This document shows positions 1 through 5,904 of a stretch of DNA of 5,904 nucleotides, one piece after another; positions within the stretch are counted from its first letter, which is position 1, and each line of letters starts with the position of its first letter. The position numbers were made by a program, and so were the translations under genes. Source of the stretch: an uncultured Bacteroidales bacterium (lineage in GTDB: Bacteria > Bacteroidota > Bacteroidia > Bacteroidales > WCHB1-69); the NCBI GenBank assembly GCA_937892025.1, contig CALAVA010000327.1:1-5904 (forward strand), written 5' to 3'. Under the pieces are notes generated by a model. That model did not search any database. It was not told the origin of the DNA and saw only the letters and a list, made by a program, of their open reading frames with translations.

Positions 1-1
1 A

Positions 2-250
2 AGGCGTTTCACTTTCAAAATCAAATTTGATTTTATGAATAATAATCAAGTAAATGAAGCAATGAAGCACTTTTTCAATATTGATAATGCGGATTTTAAC
101 ATAAAAGGCTTAACAACGGGCGATTTTGCAACAGTAAAAAAGAAAGCCGATTTCTTGAATATAATCGATAAAACCGAACTTGAAAAAATGCTTCGTGATG
201 AAGTTAAACTCAAACAATCAAAAGAACTTAAAAATAGTATAGGATTTTAG
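2..250 (+). CDS. AAA+ family ATPase, C-terminal fragment (5' end outside window)
   Basis: The reading frame is open from base 2 to the TAG at 248-250, so the ATG at 35 is an internal Met and not the start. The visible 82 residues begin RRFTFKIKFDF, which matches the segment around the Arg finger of AAA+ ATPases (the familiar 'LxRRFDxxIxFxxP' stretch). They continue through a helical lid-like part with FFNI, GLTTGDFATV and a run of charged residues, and end in NSIGF. A 'GLTxGDFA(T/V)V' motif and an 'IGF' terminus are typical, from memory, of a class of bacterial AAA ATPases of several hundred residues. Walker A and B would lie upstream and cannot be seen. The end looks natural and not broken. 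The substrate is unknown. The next ATG follows one base after the stop, so the two genes are probably on one transcript. Confidence 0.6.
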   Translation, partial: RRFTFKIKFDFMNNNQVNEAMKHFFNIDNADFNIKGLTTGDFATVKKKADFLNIIDKTELEKMLRDEVKLKQSKELKNSIGF

Positions 251-251
251 A

Positions 252-1091
252 ATGAAAAGGAGAAACACAATGGAATACAGATACAAAACAACAATTAACA
301 CTTATGATGAAGATTTTGATAAATTGTCTTTAGATTATAATGCTGATATGTATTATGGTGGTGTTTTACCTTTGTCAGATACTATGGTCGACAATATGGA
401 TAAGGAAAAAATTATGAATATCCTATCAACATCATCTCATGGCGTGGCTGTTGATTTGGGGTTCCGTTATCGTATCAACAAATGGGTAGAAGTAGAGGCT
501 TCTTTGTTGGATTTGGGATTTATACATTGGAACAATGCCCAAAATCTAAAAATTAACCCTACTCATGTGGATTTTGAAGGAGTGGATTTGACCACTGCAG
601 AAAAAAGAGACAATTGGACACAAGTGTTTGAAGATATGGCTGATACTATGAAAAATAGCGTAGAAAACGTAACTCCTCAAACAATACCTGCATTTAATAA
701 AATGTTAATCACCAAATTGAATATCGGGGCTTATCTTTGGTTGTCCAAAAATGATAGGTTCGGTTTCACCTTCAATGGAAGAATGTATGGTGGCAAATTT
801 ATTCCTGCTGGGAGCATTTCTTATCACAGAAATTTGGGTAGATTTTTTGATTTTACAGTCGGAAATACTTTCAAGTCTAAATCATTGTTGAATCCCGGGC
901 TTGGGCTGAATTTAAAATTAGGAGTCTTCAACTTGTATGCTTTAGTAGATTATACCAATCATATATTCTATGTGGATAAATTGAAAAATGTGAATGTCGT
1001 TGTGGGAATAAATTTTGTGTCCGGAAGATTCAATCATATAAAAGGCAAAAAAATAGCCAATACGGCACCAAGTTATTCCGTGAATTTTTAG
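252..1091 (+). CDS. Outer-membrane beta-barrel-like protein (DUF5723-like), apparently 5'-truncated
   Basis: The 279-residue product has alternating hydrophobic and aromatic strands: GVAVDLGFRYRINKWVEVEAS, then SLLDLGFIHW, then NIGAYLWLS, FGFTFNGRMYGG, GLGLNLKLGVFNLYALVDY and VNVVVGINFVSGRF. It ends in Phe, as outer-membrane barrels often do. The 'SLLDLGFIHW' stretch and the layout recall Bacteroidota DUF5723 proteins; that is recall, not a search result. Those proteins normally have a signal peptide and are much longer. Here neither candidate start (ATG 252, or ATG 270 preceded at 7 bases by AGGAG, 258-262) gives a signal peptide, and an in-frame TAG at 240-242 blocks extension upstream. The N-terminal part of the barrel and its export signal therefore seem to be missing, and the gene may be a remnant. 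The start at 270 gives 273 residues and has the better ribosome site, although Bacteroidota rely little on such sites. Confidence 0.55.
   Translation: MKRRNTMEYRYKTTINTYDEDFDKLSLDYNADMYYGGVLPLSDTMVDNMDKEKIMNILSTSSHGVAVDLGFRYRINKWVEVEASLLDLGFIHWNNAQNLKINPTHVDFEGVDLTTAEKRDNWTQVFEDMADTMKNSVENVTPQTIPAFNKMLITKLNIGAYLWLSKNDRFGFTFNGRMYGGKFIPAGSISYHRNLGRFFDFTVGNTFKSKSLLNPGLGLNLKLGVFNLYALVDYTNHIFYVDKLKNVNVVVGINFVSGRFNHIKGKKIANTAPSYSVNF
258..262 (+). promoter_or_regulatory. Shine-Dalgarno-like AGGAG before ATG 270
   Basis: AGGAG lies seven bases upstream of ATG 270, an ideal spacing. It falls inside the reading frame if translation starts at 252. It argues that the barrel-like gene may begin at 270. 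Bacteroidota usually use A-rich leaders instead of this motif, so the match could be chance. Confidence 0.35.
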
Positions 1092-1119
1092 AAAAGAAAA
1101 TAATTGAAAATAGCATCAA

Positions 1120-1157
1120 AAAAGCAAACTTACCTAATTATAGGTGAGTTTGCTTTT
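1120..1157 (+). terminator. Rho-independent-type terminator after the barrel-like gene
   Basis: A 17-base left arm (1120-1136) pairs with 1141-1157 around the four-base loop ATTA. Sixteen pairs are Watson-Crick and one is a U-G wobble. The right arm ends CTTTT, giving a short U run. On the opposite strand the left flank gives a run of six T, so the hairpin could also work in reverse, though no - strand gene is seen. It lies 29 bases after the stop codon at 1091 and separates the ATPase/barrel unit from the secreted-protein genes. Confidence 0.8.
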
Positions 1158-1251
1158 GTAGAATGCGATAAAAGATTTTTTACAGATAGGCAACAAAAAG
1201 TATTTTTTGTGTATCATAAAAAAAAGGAATCATAAGTAAAATCAACAATAA

Positions 1252-1286
1252 TAAAAAATAAAAAATAAAAAATAAAAAATAAAAAA
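1252..1286 (+). repeat. Five tandem copies of TAAAAAA running into the start codon
   Basis: T residues at 1252, 1259, 1266, 1273 and 1280 are each followed by six A, giving five perfect 7-base units. The last A of the array (1286) is the A of the ATG of the large gene. The array therefore forms the whole ribosome-binding region. A-rich leaders favour translation initiation in Bacteroidota, so this is a plausible ribosome-landing site, and gain or loss of a unit would alter the spacing to any upstream element. A weak -7-like sequence, TATTTTTTG, lies at 1201-1209 (consensus TAnnTTTG, with the G one base too late); I do not see a convincing -33 element. Confidence 0.85.
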
Positions 1287-4266
1287 TGAAACGTTTATTA
1301 TTACAATCGTTTGTTTTTCTAACAAGTTTCATATTAAGTGGTTTGAGTTTGTATGCTCAGTGTCCAAATTTAAATTTTTCAATGGCAAATTTTAACTATT
1401 GGCAAGCGTATGTAGGTTCGGCAACGACCTCAGGGCCAAATTTGCACGCCTCCAATCCTATAACAGGGCAACATACAATAATAAGTGCTGCACAGGCTGT
1501 TGCTAGTGGAGAAATAACAGATGGGCATTGCCATTATATACAAACAGTGCCAGATGGCTATAGTTATTCTTGTAAATTAGGTAATGATGGTACAGGCAAA
1601 GGAGCGGAAGGATTGGAATATACGATGGCTGTAGATAGCAACAATTCTTTATTGATATTGTCTTTTGCTTATGTCTTGCAACAAGCAGGTCATTCTACAC
1701 CCGAACAACCCACATTTAAGATGAGTGTTCGTGATACCAATGGAAATGTTATTACCTCTTTAGGTTGCAGTGATGTAACCTTGGCTTCCGATAATACCGA
1801 TCCTGATTTGGTATGTCGGGCGGCTTCTTCTACTGAAGTAAATGCTAAAGATTGGACAACAGTGGGGTTTAGTTTGGAACCCTTGATTGGTAGAACAATA
1901 AAGATTCGTTTTGAAACTATGGACTGCACACAATCTGCCCACTATGGTTATGCCTATTTTGTCGCAGAATGTCGCCCTATGACAATAGATTTGATGTATT
2001 GTGAGGGTAATTCAGCCGCAAGATTGCGTGCCCCTGAAGGTTTTATGACCTACACATGGACACGTTCTTCTGACCCCTCTTGGAGAAATAATAGAGTACA
2101 AATCAATATTCAAGAACCTTTGGACGGCGAAGAATTTGAATGTGAGGTAACTTCCAAATTAGGATGTACCTCCAAATTGCGTACCATTATCGCTAAAACT
2201 TCTATAGATGCCGCTTTTTATTATGGTAATCGTACGGGTGAAAATAGCGTTGATATTTATGATAATTATGGCATGTATGTAAACAAATATGATACTTGTA
2301 CGCGTACAGCAACTATGGTGGATTTGTCATCTGTGTATAATAGTAAAAAAGACCGTGTTGTTTGGGAAATACATGGCTTGAACGTAGTGTCTTATGACTC
2401 TTTATTCACTTATACTTTTCCAGACCCTCCCACCAATGAACCAATAGATTATCTTATAAGAATGACGGTTGACGCAGAAAACGGCTGTGCTGACACCTCA
2501 GATGTATTAGATGAACACTATATCAGAATCTATCCTTCTCCTATGGTAGAAATACTCGGGCCAGAACGTATGTGCGAAGGTTTGAAAGATACATTAACAG
2601 TAGAAACCTTGCGTTCTTATTTCGTATATCATGAATGGGGGGGAATAACCCGTTCGGGTACAACCATAAGCAAGGTCGTGGGAGATAGATTACCTATAAC
2701 AGGTCCAGGAACTTATTGGATAAAATCTTTAGATTCTGTGAATTGTTGGGCTTATGATACAATTGAGGTTGCACCATTACAACCGAATATGAAAATTGAA
2801 CAAACGAATATTTTGTGTTATGGAGAACAGACAGGGGAGATTAATCATGGTCCCATTACAGGAAGTGGCATTATTACATCGGCATATTGGGTATTGAAAG
2901 ATGTCAATGGCAATGACTCCATAGATGAAAGGACAAGAATAAACGGTAAAAAATATATCAATTTGAGAGCAGGAACCTATACTTTCTATGCTATAGATGC
3001 AGACGGTTGTGAATTGCAATTTAAAGTGGATATCACTCAACCTGACTCCTTAGAATCTCAATGTTCTCAAAGCCCTACAACTTGTTTCTTGCCCAATGGA
3101 ACCGCTTCTGTAAGCGTAAGCGGTGGAACTCCACCATATCGTTATAAGTGGATAAGACAACAAGATGGAGTAGAAATCGGCACGCAAAGTTCGGTTAGCA
3201 ATATTGATTCAGGAGATTATAAGGTTATGATAGAGGATGCTAATGGTTGTTATAAGGAAGATAGTATTAAGGTGCTTGCTTTGCCAAGTCCGATTATCGT
3301 TGTAGAGAATGTAAGGATGGAAACCTGCGATAATAGTAATGGACAGATAACTATTTCGGTTCAAAATGCCCACTATCCGATAACCTACACATGGACACCG
3401 AATCCCCATGCAAGCACTGGAGCAACATTATATGATGTTACAGGAGGAGATTATCATGTGAGCATTAAAGATTCCTCGGGCTGTCAGGCAGAAGAAAGTG
3501 TGACTGTGCCTGCATATCCAAGTTTGAAAGTAACAGGTAATACTACACCAGAAACTTGTCACAGAAAAGATGGTACGGTAAGTGCCATAGTAACGAGTGG
3601 AAACCCAAATTCTGTTTCTTATGTATGGACATCGGCAAGTGGGCAAATGTCAGATACTTCATCTACATTAACCTCTTTGCATGCAGGACAATATACAATA
3701 ACAATAACAGATACATTTTGTACCGCACAAAAATCTTTTACTGTTGCTCATATAGATGGCCCTACCGCTAATTTTGAAGCAAATACTTATAGTATAGCCA
3801 GCAATACTGTATTAACTTTGACAGATGCAAGTGCAGGAAATTTAGGTACATGGAATTGGAACATGGGCGAGATGTGGTATATCATACTTATAAAGATGCA
3901 GGAGATTATAAAGTATCTATGTTAGTTGCTGATGTAAATGGTTGTACGGATACGATTTCAAAAATGATACATGTCTATGATGAGTTGAATGTCTATATTC
4001 CAAATTCATTTAGCCCTAATGGTGATGATTTGAATGATACTTGGGGACCCATTATGAATGAATATGCAGAAAAAGGTTTTCGGATGCTTATTTATGACAG
4101 ATGGGGACAACGTGTTTTTGAAACTGAAGACCCAACCGAAAAATGGGATGGTACTGTAGATGGAAAAGTTGTCGCTCCTAATTCCATATATTCATATATT
4201 GTGATAGTTAAGGATTTTAATGGACAAGAATATGAATTTGTTGGACATGTTACAGTTTTGAAATAA
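1286..4266 (+). CDS. Secreted multidomain surface protein with T9SS type B sorting domain; frameshifted in this sequence
   Basis: With one base restored near 3866-3873 the product is about 993 residues. Residues 1-24 are a Sec signal peptide (MKRLLLQ, hydrophobic core, cleavage likely in LYA|QC). Residues 26 to about 232 form a Cys-rich beta-sandwich-like domain (C26, C82, C96, C161, C177, C214, C229). An Ig-like region follows, about 233-305 (C239, C286, C294), then PKD/Ig-like modules to about 500. Four SprB-like modules start near residues 506, 595, 676 and 753, each with a leading Cys (C511, C600, C681, C758) and most with a 'GxYxxxIxDxxGC' ending. A PKD domain spans about 828-898. Residues 903-993 are a type B T9SS sorting domain: IPNSFSPNGDDLNDTW, IYDRWGQRVFET, KWDGT. 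Known for the family: Sec export, then T9SS transport to the surface or medium. Inferred: adhesin-like role, ligand unknown. As written, the frame ends at TAG 3923-3925 (879 residues, no sorting domain). Confidence 0.85.
1799..1859 (+). repeat. 61-base near-identical patch shared with 4899-4959
   Basis: This stretch, encoding DPDLVCRAASSTEVNAKDWT, matches 4899-4959 of the paralogue at 59 of 61 bases. Neighbouring sequence in the two genes has diverged at many third codon positions, so this patch stands out. The two differences change V to A and E to A. Confidence 0.8.
3863..3880 (+). other. Site of the -1 frameshift within the PKD domain
   Basis: Upstream frame: ...GTWNWNMG, then an unrelated tail EMWYIILIK to TAG 3923-3925. 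The frame one base back reads DVVYHTYKDAGDYKV from 3871, the expected second half of a PKD domain, and continues into the sorting domain. Joining G (codon 3866-3868) to D (3871-3873) requires one extra base between them, giving for example M-G-(D/E)-D-V-V-Y or, if the GGG at 3865-3867 lost a G, M-G-R-D-V-V-Y. No X-XXY-YYZ slippery heptamer is present, so programmed slippage is unlikely. A lost base in the assembly or a real mutation are the two options. Confidence 0.85.
3871..4266 (+). other. Shifted-frame C-terminal part: PKD end plus T9SS type B sorting domain
   Basis: These 131 codons to TAA 4264-4266 are the true C-terminus of the upstream gene and not a separate gene. An ATG at 3850 in this frame would give a 138-residue ORF, but it has no signal peptide and its first residues overlap the coding sequence of the other frame. 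The sorting domain occupies 3991-4263: VYIPNSFSPNGDD, MLIYDRWGQRVFE, WDGTVDGK and YSYIVIVKDFNG are its diagnostic blocks. Known for the family: this domain directs passage through T9SS and, for type B, surface attachment or release through partner proteins. Confidence 0.85.
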
Positions 4267-4361
4267 AAAAAGTGTTGATATTGATAGATTTCGTCTTATA
4301 AAAAAATAATTTGTATATGTTACGCATGAAATATTGACGATACAATAATAATGTTCTAATT
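4267..4361. other. Intergenic gap between the two paralogues
   Basis: This 95-base AT-rich stretch holds no reading frame, no RNA gene and no hairpin that I can see, so the two large genes may be read together. TAGATTTC (4286-4293) resembles the Bacteroidota -7 box TAnnTTTG with the last base wrong, but it lacks a well-placed -33 partner. The leader just before ATG 4362 is A/T-rich (ACAATAATAATG) with no Shine-Dalgarno sequence. Confidence 0.4.
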
Positions 4362-5904
4362 ATGAAAAGTTTATGGAAATGGTTGCTTTTGTCCATAGTA
4401 AGTTTGATACTACTATTAGACTTGCATGGACAATCATCGTGTCCCAATTTAGACTTTTCTCAGAAAAATTTTACTAATTGGCAAGCATATAGAGATAAGT
4501 ATAATGGTATACCAATTAATCCTACACTATTTACGACTAACCCTATATATGGGCAACATACTATATTAAGTTTATCTGAAATAGGTGTCGCACAAGATGA
4601 ATATTGTAATAAAATACAAAAAATTCCCAATGGTTTTCAATACGCTTGTAAATTGGGTAATGATAAAGATGCGAGACATACCCCTAATAAAGATTCACTC
4701 AATACAGTAGCTTTAGAATATACAATGACCATAGATAGCAATAACACATTGTTATTGTTGTCTTTTGCTTATGTTATGCAGCAAGCAGGACATGACTCTG
4801 TTCAACAACCTACTTTTAAAATGCAAATTCGAGATATGTCGGATGAAATTATAACATCATTAGGTTGTAGTAATGTAGTTTTGGTTTCAAACAATACTGA
4901 TCCTGATTTGGCATGTCGGGCGGCTTCTTCTACTGCAGTAAATGCTAAAGATTGGACAATGATAGGTTTTGACTTAGAACCTCTTATCGGACAAACCATA
5001 AAAATTCGGTTTCAAGTAATAGATTGTATATATGCTTATCATTGGGGGTATGCCTATTTTGTCGCTACTTGTCGTCCTATGACCATAGATATGATGTTTT
5101 GCGATGGCACTGATGGGGCAACATTGCGAGCACCAGAGGGGTTTCAAACTTATAAGTGGACTCGTAGTACTAAACCTAATTGGCATAGTGATAGTATGCA
5201 AGTGGTAATTACTGACCATGTAGATGGAGAAATATTTGAATGTGAGGCCACTTCAAAAATGGGCTGCTCTTCTACATTGCGTACGGTTTTGGCACAGACA
5301 TCTATCGTAGCAGATTTTTATTATGGCATTCGTACAGGTGAAAATACGGTTGATATTTACGATACAAATGGGGCCTTTACAAGCAAATATGATACTTGTA
5401 CTCGTACTGCAACTATGGTAGATTTATCCACTGTACATCATGGTAATAAAGATCAAATAACATGGGAAATACATGGTTTGAATGTTTTATCTCATGATTC
5501 CTTGTTTACCTATACCTTTCCTGAACCTCCTAACAATGCCCCTATAGATTATTTGATGAAAATGACATGTTTAGCAGATAATGGTTGTGTGGATACCTCT
5601 ATCGTCGTCAAAGAACATTATATTAGAATATATCCAACTCCATCGGTCAAGATTCGTGGCCCAGAGTATATGTGTGTGGACGCAATAGATACTTTGAGAG
5701 TGGAAGTTTTACATTCGTTCATTGTTTCTCATGAATGGGGGGGAATAACAAGTTCTGGTCGATTGTTAAATGGTATAATCGGAGATTATCTTCCGATAAC
5801 AGAGGCGGGGACATATTGGGTGAAGTCCATGGATAGTGTTCATTGTTTTGCTTATGACACGATAACAGTCATACATTCCTCTCCTCGTGCGACAATAAGC
5901 CATA
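4362..5904 (+). CDS. Secreted multidomain surface protein, tandem paralogue (3' end outside window)
   Basis: ATG 4362 opens a frame with no stop through base 5904 (514 codons visible). No upstream in-frame ATG exists after the TGA at 4335-4337, so this start is firm. The N-terminus MKSLWKWLLLSIVSLILLL followed by DLHGQ is a Sec signal peptide, and the mature part begins near SSCPNLDFS. The protein aligns with the upstream gene product along its whole visible length. Shared blocks include NWQAY/YWQAY, CKLGND, LEYTM, SFAYV.QQAGH, QPTFKM, RAASST.VNAKDW, LEPLIG.TIKIRF, GYAYFVA.CRPMTID, LRAPEGF.TY, RTGEN.VDIYD, KYDTCTRTATMVDLS, WEIHGLNV, HEWGGIT and DSVxCxAYDTI. The main length difference is about eight extra residues after CKLGND. 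By analogy it should continue into SprB/PKD modules and a T9SS sorting domain, but these lie beyond the window. Function: probable surface adhesin-like protein, ligand unknown. Confidence 0.85.
   Translation, partial: MKSLWKWLLLSIVSLILLLDLHGQSSCPNLDFSQKNFTNWQAYRDKYNGIPINPTLFTTNPIYGQHTILSLSEIGVAQDEYCNKIQKIPNGFQYACKLGNDKDARHTPNKDSLNTVALEYTMTIDSNNTLLLLSFAYVMQQAGHDSVQQPTFKMQIRDMSDEIITSLGCSNVVLVSNNTDPDLACRAASSTAVNAKDWTMIGFDLEPLIGQTIKIRFQVIDCIYAYHWGYAYFVATCRPMTIDMMFCDGTDGATLRAPEGFQTYKWTRSTKPNWHSDSMQVVITDHVDGEIFECEATSKMGCSSTLRTVLAQTSIVADFYYGIRTGENTVDIYDTNGAFTSKYDTCTRTATMVDLSTVHHGNKDQITWEIHGLNVLSHDSLFTYTFPEPPNNAPIDYLMKMTCLADNGCVDTSIVVKEHYIRIYPTPSVKIRGPEYMCVDAIDTLRVEVLHSFIVSHEWGGITSSGRLLNGIIGDYLPITEAGTYWVKSMDSVHCFAYDTITVIHSSPRATISH
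4899..4959 (+). repeat. 61-base near-identical patch shared with 1799-1859
   Basis: This is the second copy of the patch, encoding DPDLACRAASSTAVNAKDWT in the downstream paralogue. Direct orientation and a 3.1-kb spacing would allow recombination between the two genes, which could delete or fuse them. Confidence 0.8.

Noticed and set aside
1252..1286. CRISPR array or origin iterons
   Set aside because: The units are 7 bases, contiguous and without spacers. They are a simple tandem repeat at a start codon.
1286..1363. Lipoprotein signal with Cys26 as the lipidated residue
   Set aside because: The residues before the Cys are Tyr-Ala-Gln. Gln at -1 does not fit a lipobox, while Ala-Gln is a usual signal peptidase I site in this phylum.
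1690..1929. Minus-strand ORF whose translation resembles a second minus-strand ORF at 4802-4999
   Set aside because: They lie opposite corresponding parts of the two paralogues. Their similarity follows from the conserved sense coding sequence, and neither has its own start signals or recognisable domain.
2777..3040. Minus-strand ORFs at 2777-3040, 3209-3409, 3428-3646, 4250-4447 and 4974-5219
   Set aside because: All are antisense to well-supported coding sequence or overlap gene ends. None shows a family motif or a plausible leader.
3556..3771. Plus-strand 71-codon ORF inside the large gene
   Set aside because: It overlaps clear SprB-like coding sequence in the main frame. Its own translation has low-complexity Tyr/Asn-rich composition and no domain.
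3860..3875. Programmed -1 ribosomal frameshifting
   Set aside because: The sequence AACATGGGCGAGATG contains no slippery heptamer, and I see no strong downstream stem-loop. A lost base is simpler.
3850..4266. A separate small gene starting at ATG 3850 encoding only the sorting domain
   Set aside because: It has no signal peptide and begins in mid-PKD domain, overlapping the upstream frame. It is best read as the frameshifted end of the 1286 gene.

Overview
The window looks like chromosomal DNA from a member of the Bacteroidota. It is AT-rich and all genes lie on the + strand. Signal peptides end in the Ala-Gln or Gly-Gln style common in that phylum, start regions are A-rich rather than Shine-Dalgarno driven, and one protein ends in a clear type IX secretion system (T9SS) type B sorting domain (gliding-motility-associated C-terminal domain). 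The sequence does not identify a genus.

Layout, left to right. (1) Bases 2-250 are the 3' end of an AAA+ ATPase gene that starts before the window; it appears to keep the Arg-finger region and the natural C-terminus. (2) One base later, at 252 or 270, begins a gene for a Bacteroidota outer-membrane beta-barrel-like protein (DUF5723-like, by memory of the family). It has no signal peptide and looks 5'-truncated. (3) A strong 17-bp hairpin at 1120-1157 ends this transcription unit. (4) A 7-bp tandem repeat (five TAAAAAA units, 1252-1286) runs directly into the ATG of a large secreted multidomain protein at 1286. This gene reads to 4266 only if a single-base frameshift near 3866-3873 is corrected. 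Without correction, the protein stops at 3925 and lacks its T9SS sorting domain. (5) After a 95-base gap, a second gene at 4362 encodes a close paralogue that stays open to the end of the window (514 codons visible, no stop).

The two large genes are tandem duplicates. Their visible proteins align from signal peptide to about residue 520 with shared cysteines, shared domain order and few gaps. Both are predicted to cross the inner membrane by Sec, and the first (probably also the second) to cross the outer membrane by T9SS, ending as cell-surface or released proteins with Ig/PKD/SprB-like beta-sandwich modules of the kind seen in adhesins. Their ligand cannot be read from the sequence.

Most of the content is recognisable. 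I see no strong evidence for a new kind of system. The points most worth checking are the frameshift that detaches the sorting domain, the repeat fused to the start codon, the nearly identical 61-base patch between the paralogues, and the truncated barrel gene next to the ATPase.
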